From the NCBI GenBank assembly GCA_030068145.1, contig JAPJBO010000002.1:62001-126000 (forward strand): a stretch of DNA of 64,000 nt. The letters are read 5' to 3'. The translations under genes and the position numbers were made by a program. Source of the DNA: Diplonema papillatum. Lineage: Eukaryota > Euglenozoa > Diplonemea > Diplonemida > Diplonemidae. Shown piece by piece: positions 18,818-29,900 of the stretch (within the stretch, counting starts at the first letter, position 1; each line of letters begins with the position of its first letter). A model generated the notes under the pieces. The model saw nothing but the letters and a program-made list of their open reading frames with translations, made no database searches and was not told where the DNA came from.

Positions 18818-21080
18818 AATAAAAATCCCTGGACGTGAAACTCAAAGAGCTGAGATCCCGCTGCCTCCGGGTCTCGCAAAGAATAGCGCTATCAGGAGCG
18901 CAAATACAAAACTTCCGAGGTAAAGATCCTCATGCAACGCAGAACGGGGTCCGGGGCGGCTGGATGCCCTGCCTGTATGGGTCCCGCGTCCAGACGTCCG
19001 CCAGTTGCTCAGCAGTCGGGACCCATACAGTCTCGAGGACGCACTGGTGTTCCTCCAAGACGTCGCGGACCTGGCACAGGATGAAGTTCCCGAGCTGGGT
19101 CTTCGACTTCCAGTTCCTCAAGCAGTTGACGGCGGGCAAGTTGTCGACGAAGATCCTGATCGTCGACAGCGGAGAGCGAGAAGCCGCGTACGCAATCGCG
19201 AACTTCGCCGCCGTCAGCTCAGCGAAGAAGATGTGCTGCGGGACATCCCTCCACGGGCCCCACATCGCCATGGAACCCACCAGCCAGGCCCATCCCTGCA
19301 TGCTGGCGTCGGACCACGCCTCCACGAGGGTGTCCCGTTGCTTCGAGTCGAAAACGACCCACCGGTTGCCCGACAGACGCCGTCTCACTCCCGCAAGGAA
19401 CGGAAAAACGTCGTCGCTCACGCGGACCAGCGACTCCCAGCCCAGGGAACCGGTCAGGACCTGGTGCGCCAGGGTTCCCATCCACGCAAGCACCGGGCTC
19501 ACCCTGCAGAGCGGCGTGCCCCACACCGTCCACGCCCAAATAGCGGTCCCGACGACCTTCCAAACGCCACGCAAAGTCATCCGCGTCGAATCGACCGAGC
19601 AAAAGAGGAGGTGCGCCTTCCTCGCCCACTCTTGCTTCAGCCGGTATCTCTTCGCCGCGAGGTCGAACTCGACTCCCAAGACAACCGGCGTCGAGCTGGG
19701 CTCGAGGACGGACTTCTCGTCGTTGACCGTCATGCACACCTTGCGGGCGCGTCGCAGGACTCGGTCGCGCACAGCGCGAAGCGCGTCCGGACAGTCACCG
19801 ACGAGGGCCCAGTCGTCGTACCAGACTATCCTATCGTCCCCGGCGGTTTCCGTGATGACCAGCGCAGAGTCCTGTGCGATCACGGGCGAGAACGACCAGC
19901 CCATCGTAAGCCGGCGCCACCGATACAGAGCCACGCCCCCGTCGGGCCTCCTGGTCCGGAGCCCGAAGAAAGCCGACGTCGACCGTCCCACTGGGAACTG
20001 GAAGAAGTAGGACTTCAGGTCGACGACGACTGCGTGCGACTTCGACATCATCTTGGCGATGACCTCGTCGACACGCAAGAGGCTGAACTTCGGCGGAGGC
20101 TCCATCAGCTCGTTCAGCGGGCGGCCATCGACGATGGCACGGGAGTGGTGCTCCCCCTTCTCGACAGCGAACGCCGGCAGTACGCACTTCAGCGGCTCCG
20201 AGCGGGGAACGCGTTCCACAAAGCCGACGCCCTCCAGCGTCACCGCATGGTGCGCAAACGCGTCGCTCTTCCGACCCGGCACGAGAGGAGTGCCCAACAA
20301 CTTCCGTCGGAAGGAGTGCCCGTCCGTTAGGAGGTCAAGCAAGCCGTGCAAGCGGGCCCCGGGGCCGGCGAGGCTCCGGAGCTTGCGGAGATCGATCGGC
20401 GGCACTGCCGTGACGTCTAGCGGCCTCGCAGATCTCGGGGCACCGATGCCCGGAATGAGACCTCTCGTTTCTGGTGGGAGGTACCCGAGAGGAACTGCGG
20501 TAGGAGGGTCGTAGAAATGGGGGTGGAGCCGGAGGAAAAGCCTCCTCCCCCTGAGCAACCTGGACCTTCGCGACTTCAACCCCCTGACCTGCCGAGGCGA
20601 GAAGCCGGCGTCGGGCAAGGGTTGTTTCTGTCGTGTCGGGAAACGGCTGTCGCAAAGGGTAGGATGAGCTAATTCCGAGTGCCCGGGTGCATTCGTGGAA
20701 GCGCTTCCCGGGTCTTCGCGTTGTGCGGCGTTGCCAGCCGGAGGCGGGAGTAGAGCCTCCGTCGTACTCCCGCCAGGTCCTTCAAGTCTGCAGTCGGCCA
20801 GGGGGGACCAGTCCCCAGACGACCGTTCCATGCCGGTCTTCAGCTCCGACCGGCTTTCTCCCCCTTTCCCGCCGGCGAACGGGGGGCCGCCGACTCCTTG
20901 GGCTCGCAAGGGTTCCATACCCGCCACTCCCGGGTGGCCTTGTCGGCAGCTTCCTCAGCCGCCGCCCAGTCAGGATCCATCAGCCGACGGCTGGTCCGTG
21001 CGGCCCGGCGGCGCGTGCTACCCGTGTGTACCGGCATTTTTCCCGGAGGGTAGTGTATGATTAGGAGGAGAATGGAAATA
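18818..21080 (-). mobile_element. RT-RNase H element inserted in repeat G with a 20-bp target-site duplication
   Basis: The 20 bases at 18798-18817 (AAATGAAAGCGAGAATGTGG) recur exactly at 21081-21100. The uninterrupted repeat G copy at 18565-18742 has this sequence once, followed by GGTAAGCC. So the 2263 bases between were inserted. I see no long terminal repeat and no poly(A). Confidence 0.85.
18930..20918 (-). CDS. Reverse transcriptase-RNase H polyprotein (VIPER/DIRS-like)
   Basis: 662 residues from the ATG at 20918-20916. The first 170 residues are Pro/Arg-rich. The reverse transcriptase follows: SRAIVDGRPLNE (about 259-270), palm motif A VVVDLKSYFFQFP near 297-309, motif B-like RRLTMGWSFSPVIAQ, and motif C as WYDDW near 366-370. 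The aromatic pair before DD replaces the usual YxDD pattern. An RNase H domain completes the protein, with acidic residues in WSDAS (537), FFAELTAAK (567), IFVDNLPAV (592) and the late LADVWTR (641). RNase H ending in VPTAEQLADVW is the arrangement seen in DIRS and Ty3 groups. No integrase or recombinase is present. The region before the RT aligns by eye with the RT start of the element at 41739-44469. Confidence 0.85.
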   Translation of the reverse strand: MEPLRAQGVGGPPFAGGKGGESRSELKTGMERSSGDWSPLADCRLEGPGGSTTEALLPPPAGNAAQREDPGSASTNAPGHSELAHPTLCDSRFPTRQKQPLPDAGFSPRQVRGLKSRRSRLLRGRRLFLRLHPHFYDPPTAVPLGYLPPETRGLIPGIGAPRSARPLDVTAVPPIDLRKLRSLAGPGARLHGLLDLLTDGHSFRRKLLGTPLVPGRKSDAFAHHAVTLEGVGFVERVPRSEPLKCVLPAFAVEKGEHHSRAIVDGRPLNELMEPPPKFSLLRVDEVIAKMMSKSHAVVVDLKSYFFQFPVGRSTSAFFGLRTRRPDGGVALYRWRRLTMGWSFSPVIAQDSALVITETAGDDRIVWYDDWALVGDCPDALRAVRDRVLRRARKVCMTVNDEKSVLEPSSTPVVLGVEFDLAAKRYRLKQEWARKAHLLFCSVDSTRMTLRGVWKVVGTAIWAWTVWGTPLCRVSPVLAWMGTLAHQVLTGSLGWESLVRVSDDVFPFLAGVRRRLSGNRWVVFDSKQRDTLVEAWSDASMQGWAWLVGSMAMWGPWRDVPQHIFFAELTAAKFAIAYAASRSPLSTIRIFVDNLPAVNCLRNWKSKTQLGNFILCQVRDVLEEHQCVLETVWVPTAEQLADVWTRDPYRQGIQPPRTPFCVA

Positions 21081-21205
21081 AAATGAAAGCGAGAATGTGG
21101 GGTAAGCCCTGATTATTAGATTCACGGTTAAACGAAGCTAGCGCACAAGGTTTGCCTGATCTCGCACCTACTTTCCGATACCAAATAGATGCTCTATTCA
21201 AACTC
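21081..21205 (+). repeat. Repeat G, right part after the insertion
   Basis: Starts with the second copy of the 20-bp duplication and matches 18643-18742 of the full copy. Confidence 0.85.
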
Positions 21206-22439
21206 TTCTTCAGGGTCCCAGGTACGCAGTCGTTGTACACGGTGGTTGGTTGCTTTATCTTCAATCGGAAAACGCCTCGCGGCGCGGTACCACAAAACGA
21301 GATGCAAATGTGCACGCTTCCTTCCTTTTCGCCGGTGGCATCCTTTTAGAGTGAAAGTTCGCTTGTTCGCCCTTTTGTACCTTTTAAACACATTCTGAAG
21401 GGACCTTCTTCAGCCCTTCTTTCTCTCAGCCGAAGGAAAAACGTCCGCTCGTTTTTTGAGATGTTTTGTTTGCTTAAGTGGATCAGCGGATCATTTGTTT
21501 GCACCCTTAAAAGCTGGAGGAACCCTCCGGGTGCTCCAGGGGACATACTCGCGGGGACGCCTCCTTTGAGACTTTGCTACTGGCGGCCTCCTCGAGCATT
21601 TCTCAAAAACAGGTGCTTATACGTAGTAGTAGTGGGTTTGAACTTGTTATGCAGCAACAATCTGTGTCGATAGACTGCACAAGCCGCTACAGACTACCTC
21701 TTTGCACGCGTCGTGTCATGCTTCGGTCGCTTCTTGCCCCGCGTACTGTTTGTCTTCTAGTAGTAGGAATTGGCAGCTATCTTCTGGCCCCCTCGCACTC
21801 GTCTCGACTTAAGTGTTCGGTCATTGCACTCAGATCTTGGCTTGGGTAATCGAGATTGCCACGCCATCCGAAGTGATCATCATCGGACAGGAAAGGAAAG
21901 AGAGTTGCAGTATGGCTAAAGATACAAAGAAGTCAGCCAGAACCCTGATAACTTGTTAACTAGCGAATAGGATAGGGTGTGCCATGTCAATGGCGAGTCC
22001 TACGACTAGTAAGATTTATGACTGGTAAGACCAGTAGTAAGTGACTAATAAATGGCATAACTAGTGCACCGTGTAGGGCAGTCTCCTGCGGCTTGAATAA
22101 ATGATGGGGCGCCGTCTTTTAGACACGGACATCGCGCACGAGTTGCTGTGTCCGACGTGAAACACTGTTGAGGGTAAGCGACTTCTAGTGACACTGGCAC
22201 CCAAAGCCGACACTCACTGGCAGTTGATGCTCACGGTGGCAGCGTCCGCACGCAAATGGTGGCCTTCCGGCACTGGGTTCTGTTTTTCTTTTTTGTGTTG
22301 TTCGTGTACGCGTAAGCGCTTTCATCCCGATGAAGAGATTACTTGCAAGGCACCATTACCATCGTTCATAGAGCACACGAGGGGTTGATCCCAGCCTTCT
22401 GAAGACCAGCAGGACGCTGATGCCCAGCAAACTGGTACC

Positions 22440-22690
22440 AGGGGAAAGCCTGCTACACGGGAGCCAAGCTTCACATGTTCACTGCAGAGCCACGGGCCAA
22501 CGGGTCAAGTGGCTACCGATTTCCCAAACTAAAGCATCAAGGCTTGGCGCACCTTGGGGTTTGGCGCTCGCGCTGAACACAAGCTCGTCGAGACGGTCAG
22601 CCGCAGGGCAGAGCGGACGGGGTTGTGGCACTGTGCTGCCTCCGACTCAAGCTTTGCAAGCTGTGGTTGACCGTCACGTTCCTGGACGTC
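22440..22690 (+). repeat. Repeat F, copy 2
   Basis: Aligns with 18070-18330. It has lost about 10 bases (CGGCGGT side) near its start. Confidence 0.8.
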
Positions 22691-24054
22691 AAGCATTCCT
22701 ATTTTTGTTTCTGCGCACTAGCGGAACTCACCTGCTTTGGTAAGCTTCATGTAGTGCGCTGCCAACTACTAATTTTTAGTACCAACAATGCATGTTAACA
22801 CAAAGAACAACCGTAATGAGCCGGTCCATCCCCTCTTGATAGACCGTGATAGACCGAAGAATACAGCACCGGGCAATTCGAGGCAGCTCTAGGGACTAGT
22901 GATGGACCTGATAGACCGTGGTGGACCGTGATTCACTGTGATAGCGGCAGGCACTTCGATGCAGTTTCAAGAGATAGGGACGGACCGGCTCACGTAAAGA
23001 AGCGGATCACACCCACAACACACACCGAGCATAGACATGGTATCGACTGGAGAGCACAAGCTCAGAGAGGCTAAAGATAATCAATTCCAGCACCCGCGGC
23101 TGCCTCCTTTCGAGGGGGGGAAAACACACACGTTTTGATGTCACGCACTCAGACCGTTCAACACGCACTCTGTGGTCGTTGGAGATGATGGCTTCTCGCT
23201 TGAGACTGAGCCAACAAGTCCTCTGTATGGTTTCTTTGACGGAGATTGAGGGTAACACCAGAGAAGTCTTTTCAGAGTGAAGGGTTCGCTTGAGCAAAGC
23301 TGAAGGAGGCTCAGGGAACATGGGAGGGTATGCGTTTCCTCTGTTTGTTGCTTTATACGTTTCTTTCATTTTCAATACGGTAGGCAGAGAGGGGAAGGCA
23401 CGATCGTACAAGACCTCATTTGACATCAATTTCACATAGTAGGAACCAGAAGTGATATCACATGTTGTGTTGATACCAGGTGACATAACATATGTGATCG
23501 CATGGGTTTTCTTTAGCTGTGGGTACGTGCACATGTTTTAGAGTTAAAGTTTTGTTACATGTTTTGTACCACGTGAACTCGAGTACATGGGTTTTGTAAC
23601 TCGTAGCATTACACTCGTCTTTGGCAGGAATTGCCGGCAGTCCAGAAAAGTCGGTTAGCGGAACTCGCGAGCCACAGGGTGCGTTGACGCCAAGTTTCGG
23701 GTGAAACCGGTGAGTCTGAGACGAGGGGAACAAGGAGAAAATGAGCAACGAAACACAGGTTAAAATTGCGTGTTGTTTAGTGCCGGGCGGACGCTCAACA
23801 AGACCCCCCGACGGCCAGCTTGCCGCACAAACTAGCCGTTGGTTCCTTCGAGGTAGGGTCTTCGCCGTTCAGCAGTTGTTTGGTGCTTTAAGAAAACGAT
23901 ATTAGGGGGTTCTTTCTCTTTTTTCTTTCTCTTCTGGCGGCACTCTTTCAACCGGTGTGTGACAGGTGATAGTGCGGCGCCTCAACAGAGGATAGAAACG
24001 GAGGGGTTGAGTACTGGGGGGGGATTGCAAGAACGTGCTTAGGAGTAGGTATGT

Positions 24055-24210
24055 GCTCAACACCGCACTGGTCCCGTCTGCGCCCTTCAAGCCACGGACA
24101 CATGAGGCGGACCATCATCAGCGCGGAACCTGAGTGTCTGCAGACAGGAAAGCGGTGTCAGGCGGCTGTTCGTAGCCCGTCACAGCCAGGACCACCCGTG
24201 CGTGCTACTA
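24055..24210 (+). repeat. Repeat H, copy 2
   Basis: Same order of blocks as 17640-17800, including GGCGGACCATCATCAGCGCG. Confidence 0.75.
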
Positions 24211-24365
24211 CAGCACAAGCAAATTCGTCACTTGCTTACTGGGGGAGGAGGGGGAGGATATCTTAGTATACCCTTTATGGGACGGGAAGACATGAATCTA
24301 TGTCGCCAAACGCAGAACCGCGCTGCGGTTCGACCACAGTGCTTCCAGGCTGCACGGTGCGATAG

Positions 24366-24520
24366 TAAGGCCGTTCACTAGTCATTTACTAGTGATCTTA
24401 CTAGTAAGAAATCTTACTAGAAATGTCCACAACTCAGTAGTACTGACAAATCACTAGTAGAAGGTGTTGTTTCCCAAGGAATATCACTAGTAGAAGGTGT
24501 GTTTTCACTAGGAATTCCTA
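24366..24520. repeat. ACTAGT-rich inverted-repeat cluster
   Basis: ACTAGT or a one-base variant occurs about seven times in 150 bases, including TTACTAGTGATCTTACTAGT and a direct repeat of ATCACTAGTAGAAGGTGT. A smaller relative is at 21998-22070. Confidence 0.65.
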
Positions 24521-24829
24521 ATAGCCCCCGGGTTCGCCGTTTTGAAGCCATAAAACTCTTGAGGTTGCCTGCCTGATTTCCGAGAAGCCCTTTGTGAGGA
24601 GTTTCTCTTTATTTCGTGGAATGACCTGTTTGAAGTACAACACGATACGCTGCCGACCGTCACTTTCTGACAATGACAAACACATATGTTACCACAAGGA
24701 AAAACGTCGTCCACCGTCTGTAACGTCAAAGGGTAATGTTTAGGCACAACACTGCCTCACATTCATGTTTAGTGCTAGCACGCAGTCTTCTCTTTTGAAG
24801 GGGGAAGATGAAAGGACGTGCTTGGAATC

Positions 24830-24990
24830 AACCAAGCTCAACACCGTGTTCTACCTGCGGGTCCTGCAAGACTGGGCGGACTATCATCAGCGCGGGGTCT
24901 GAGTGTCTGCAGGCAGGACAGCGATGTGAGTCTGGTTGGACTGCACGGCCCACGCGTACGAGAGCGCAGGAACATCGGTCAGGGCCTACA
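24830..24990 (+). repeat. Repeat H, copy 3
   Basis: Blocks GCTCAACACCGTGT, GGCGGACTATCATCAGCGCG and GAGTGTCTGCAGGCAGG match the other copies. Confidence 0.75.
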
Positions 24991-25394
24991 CAAGGCTTGG
25001 TAGAATCTTTCCTCCCACGCAGCCTGTTTGATGCTGGCACCGGGTCTTCCCTCCTCCAAGAAGAAGCAGAAAGGAGTAAGTATGGAATAGGGGGAGATGG
25101 GAAACCGCATTGAACGACACATTGGATGAACCCCACGGGATCTTAGGATCGAGGGAAGTCATTTTGGCTCCCACGGCACTCCCCGAACGAGAAATCAAAT
25201 ATTATGGGTTCGGGGGGGAGTTCATGTCACAAATGCGGTGATCTAGGGCCTACAGCAAGAAGCTGGAGTCATTGCAGGAGCTGCGTAGTCCGCTTGAGAT
25301 GGTGGCGTGTCTCCACTGCAACAACGCGTCATTGCATCTGTGCCGCTCAATGGGGCGAGGGGGCGGCGTCATTCCCCTGTACGTTTCTCGTGTA

Positions 25395-25640
25395 GTCAGC
25401 CGTATCTCAGCTGGAGACACAAGTACTGCCAGCTGCGTGCGGCAATGGGAAGGGACATTGTGCTGGAGTCCTTTGCGTTGTCCGTGCCATCAGCGGAGGC
25501 AATGACACCGGAGGAAGAGATGTGCAGACGACCGACATCAGGCGTGTCCCAGTTCGGCGGCGTGGTATAGAGGCGCCGTATGGCTTCAAAAGCTGGTCCC
25601 ACACTGGATGAGCAGAGACGACACCAGGTGGCCGGTCGCG
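25395..25640 (-). pseudogene. Degenerate duplicate of the ankyrin gene's last exon end
   Basis: The minus frame ends GVIASADGTDNAKDSS...LPIAAR, against GAIASADVMDNAKDSS...LLVAAR in the real gene. The repeat before it is out of frame and eroded (YTTPPNWDTPDVGRL for YYAAELGHAEVVRL). Confidence 0.75.
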
Positions 25641-25743
25641 AAGTGGGGGGGCGCCGGTCCCAGCCTCCAACACAACAACAACTACACACGGACCGTCAGT
25701 TTCCCGTTACCCGTGACAGCCACGATATTCCACTATAATACCG

Positions 25744-25933
25744 TCAAAAGCTGCCAGGGCAGAAGAACTTGCGGGCAGTAGCACAGTGCCCGTCCTGTGT
25801 GTACACGTGCAGAGCCGTCTGCACCACGTACTTCAACATCGTCTGCGCAGCAGCAGCAGCAGCATGAGCGTGCTGCACGCCAATTGCAGCCGCACCGTTG
25901 GTGAGCAAGAAGCATGCACACGGGGTGACCCAC
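25744..25933 (-). pseudogene. Second degenerate ankyrin-exon fragment
   Basis: Reads LLTNGAAAIGVQ, then QTALHVYTQDGHCATARK, like LLANGADAMAQ and TALHVCAKDGHCDAAVL of the real last exon. The intervening sequence has been lost and a GCA run inserted. Confidence 0.65.
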
Positions 25934-25964
25934 CCTTTAGAATTCTCGCGTAAACAGCCTTTTC

Positions 25965-26004
25965 TTAGCAGCAGAGACACGCCAGCGCGTGTCTCTGCTG
26001 CTAA
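25965..26004. terminator. 18-bp perfect stem-loop just past the ankyrin gene stop codon
   Basis: Arms 25965-25982 and 25987-26004 pair perfectly around a 4-base loop. The stem lies 11 bases downstream of the stop codon (26017-26015) on the minus strand. A role in 3'-end formation is a guess from position; it could be a stray inverted duplication. Confidence 0.5.
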
Positions 26005-26014
26005 AGAACCCCTG

Positions 26015-26927
26015 CTAGCCGCGTGCGGCAACGAGAAGGGATTGTATGCTGGAGTCCTTCGCGTTGTCCATGACATCGGCGGAGGCAATGGCACCGGAAG
26101 AGATGAGCAGGCGAACGACTTCGGCGTGTCCGAGTTCGGCGGCGTAGTAGAGGGGCGTGCAGTTGTCGTCGTCGGTGGCTTCGAAGTTGGCCCCGCGTTG
26201 GACGAGGAGGGACGACACGAGGTGGTGGCCGTGGAGGGCGGCGAAGTGGAGCGGCGCCCAGCCGTCCGCGTCGCAAGCGTCGAGCTTGCTGCCCGCCTCG
26301 AGCAGCAGCACGGCGGCGTCGCAGTGCCCGTCCTTCGCGCACACGTGGAGGGCCGTCCAGCCGTCGGCGTCGCCGACTTCGACGCCGCCGTGCAGGAGCA
26401 GCAGCTTTAGGGCGCTGCACTGCCCTCTGGAGGCGCTCACGTGCAAAGCGATGCGACCCTCCGCGTTTTGCGCCATGGCGTCGGCTCCGTTGGCGAGCAG
26501 CAACTTCAGCATGGCCACGTCGCTGTTGGCGGCGGCTATGTGCAGCGCGGTGCTCCCGGCCTTCGACGCGGCCCGCACGTCGGCGCCGCTCTCGATCAGC
26601 CACTGCACGCACTCGTACTGCGACTGCAGGCAGGCGAGCTGGAGGAGAGTCGTCCCCTCCTTCGCTGACGGCAGCTCCATCGAGTCCGAGCCTTCGAGCA
26701 GGCAAGCGAGGACCGAGACGTGGCCGTTGTTCGCGGCGCCGTGCGCAGCGACCCACGTGTCGTTGTCCTCCGCATCCCGGTCGGCTCCCGAGCACAGCAG
26801 CGCGCTGCAGGCGCAGCCGTGCCCGCGCACCGCCGCGGCGTGCAGCGGCGTCAGCCCGTTGCAGTCCCGCGCCGCGACGTCCGCGCCCCGGTCGGCCAGG
26901 AACGTCACCAGCTCCGCGTGCCCGAAC
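26015..26927 (-). CDS. Ankyrin gene exon 4
   Basis: 913 bases including TAG. The acceptor is CCCGCACAG before GTTCGGGCAC, with a C-rich tract upstream. Encodes the end of repeat 15 to repeat 23 and the tail. Confidence 0.85.
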
Positions 26928-29900
26928 CTGTGCGGGGTGGGGGTTTGGTGCCCAAGGTGCTCTGAGGGTGTTCTCGGAGCCTTCCAAGGTGTCCTGAGCA
27001 AGGTGGTCTGAGAGCCTACCAGCTACCTTCGCCTTTTTAGCCTTCATAATACTTTGTCGGGCAACTCGCAACCCGCAAGACTGCTACTTATGTTGTTAGA
27101 GTGCAAGTTCACTTAGAGATCCGGGGTTTAGTCTCCGGGACGATTGCCGTAAAGGTTCCTTTAAGGTATCGTATGTTAGTGTGCGTATCGTATCTGCTGT
27201 AGTGGCAGTTCGTGTACTTGTGCATGTATCTTTTGTTGTCTCTTGCCGACGATTCGACCATGTGCTATCACCGGGTTTTGGTATTCATCACAGTATACTT
27301 GCCAACCGTCACTACTTGATACAAATTGATGATGCCAACCGCGGCGTGCAGCGGGGTCAGTCCCGCGCCGCGACGTCCGCGCCCCGGTCGGCCAGGAACG
27401 TCACCAGCTCCGAGTGCCCGAACCTGTGCGGGGTGGGGGCTTGGTGGCTGTCTGCCGCCCAAGGTGTTCTGAAGGTGTTATCGGGGTCTTCCAAGGCGGT
27501 CTGAGAGTCTTTCAAGGTATCCTGAGTTCTTCCAAGGTATCCTGAGGTTTTTCCAAGGTATCCTGAGGTTCTTCCGAGGTATCCTGAGGTTCTTCCAAGG
27601 TATCCTGAGGGTTTTCCACAGTATCCTGAGGTTCTTCCAAGGTATCCTGGGGGTCTTGCAAGGTGGTATGAGAGCGTGCACCTCCGCCTTTTTAGCCTTC
27701 ATAATACTTTGTTTCAGGACCAGATTTCGGGTCGGATTTAGTGATGAAGAGTCAAATTTGGTGGCACAGGTCGAATTTGGTGACGGAGGGTGTCAGATTT
27801 GGTGACACAGGGCCGGATTTACAGATCGTGGGGGAATGATCGGTTCAAGACTTTGGGTAGGGTTTTGGGTACAACTTGTGGGCAGCTCGCAACCCGCAAG
27901 AATGCTACTTCTATTGTTTGTGCGTGCGTGTTATCACCAGGTTTTGGTAATTTTCACTTTTGTTTGTGCGTGCGTGTTATCACCAGGTTTTGGTAATTTT
28001 CACTTTTGTTTGTGCGTGTGTGTTATCACCAGGTTTTGGTAATTTTCACTTTTGTTTGTGCGTGTGTGTTATCACCAGGTTTTGGTAATTTTCACTTTTG
28101 TTTGTGCGTGTGTGTTATCACCAGGTTTTGGTAATTTTCACTTTTGTTTGTGCGTGTGTGTTATCACCAGGTTTTGGTAATTTTCACTTTTGTTTGTGCG
28201 TGTGTGTTATCACCAGGTTTTGGTAATTTTCACTTTTGTTTGTGCGTGTGTGTTATCACCAGGTTTTGGTAATTTTCACTTTTGTTTGTGCGTGTGTGTT
28301 ATCACCAGGTTTTGGTAATTTTCACTTTTGTTTGTGCGTGTGTGTTATCACCAGGTTTTGGTAATTTTCACTTTTGTTTGTGCGTGTGTGTTATCACCAG
28401 GTTTTGGTAATTTTCACTTTTGTTTGTGCGTGTGTGTTATCACCAGGTTTTGGTAATTTTCACTTTTGTTTGTGCGTGTGTGTTATCACCAGGTTTTGGT
28501 AATTTTCACTTTTGTTTGTGCGTGTGTGTTATCACCAGGTTTTGGTAATTTTCACTTTTGTTTGTGCGTGTGTGTTATCACCAGGTTTTGGTAATTTTCA
28601 CTTTTGTTTGTGCGTGTGTGTTATCACCAGGTTTTGGTAATTTTCACTTTTGTTTGTGCGTGTGTGTTATCACCAGGTTTTGGTAATTTTCACTTTTGTT
28701 TGTGCGTGTGTGTTATCACCAGGTTTTGGTAATTTTCACTTTTGTTTGTGCGTGTGTGTTATCACCAGGTTTTGGTAATTTTCACTTTTGTTTGTGCGTG
28801 TGTGTTATCACCAGGTTTTGGTAATTTTCACTTTTGTTTGTGCGTGTGTGTTATCACCAGGTTTTGGTAATTTTCACTTTTGTTTGTGCGTGTGTGTTAT
28901 CACCAGGTTTTGGTAATTTTCACTTTTGTTTGTGCGTGTGTGTTATCACCAGGTTTTGGTAATTTTCACTTTTGTTTGTGCGTGTGTGTTATCACCAGGT
29001 TTTGGTAATTTTCACTTTTGTTTGTGCGTGTGTGTTATCACCAGGTTTTGGTAATTTTCACTTTTGTTTGTGCGTGTGTGTTATCACCAGGTTTTGGTAA
29101 TTTTCACTTTTGTTTGTGCGTGTGTGTTATCACCAGGTTTTGGTAATTTTCACTTTTGTTTGTGCGTGTGTGTTATCACCAGGTTTTGGTAATTTTCACT
29201 TTTGTTTGTGCGTGTGTGTTATCACCAGGTTTTGGTAATTTTCACTTTTGTTTGTGCGTGTGTGTTATCACCAGGTTTTGGTAATTTTCACTTTTGTTTG
29301 TGCGTGTGTGTTATCACCAGGTTTTGGTAATTTTCACTTTTGTTTGTGCGTGTGTGTTATCACCAGGTTTTGGTAATTTTCACTTTTGTTTGTGCGTGTG
29401 TGTTATCACCAGGTTTTGGTAATTTTCACTTTTGTTTGTGCGTGTGTGTTATCACCAGGTTTTGGTAATTTTCACTTTTGTTTGTGCGTGTGTGTTATCA
29501 CCAGGTTTTGGTAATTTTCACTTTTGTTTGTGCGTGTGTGTTATCACCAGGTTTTGGTAATTTTCACTTTTGTTTGTGCGTGTGTGTTATCACCAGGTTT
29601 TGGTAATTTTCACTTTTGTTTGTGCGTGTGTGTTATCACCAGGTTTTGGTAATTTTCACTTTTGTTTGTGCGTGTGTGTTATCACCAGGTTTTGGTAATT
29701 TTCACTTTTGTTTGTGCGTGTGTGTTATCACCAGGTTTTGGTAATTTTCACTTTTGTTTGTGCGTGTGTGTTATCACCAGGTTTTGGTAATTTTCACTTT
29801 TGTTTGTGCGTGTGTGTTATCACCAGGTTTTGGTAATTTTCACTTTTGTTTGTGCGTGTGTGTTATCACCAGGTTTTGGTAATTTTCACAGTATACTTGC

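Larger units (their letters stand above)
21206..25390. other. Gene-poor repeat-rich stretch
   Basis: Holds repeat I (21343), the 8715-type repeat (21625), repeat F (22440-22690), repeat E (22700-22800), GATAGACCGTG-rich sequence (22840-22950), two repeat H copies (24055-24210 and 24830-24990), an ACTAGT cluster and a repeat J fragment (24735-24810). No gene seen. Confidence 0.5.

Noticed and set aside
27915-29892. CRISPR array
   Set aside because: Head-to-tail units with no unique spacers, inside an intron of a eukaryotic gene.
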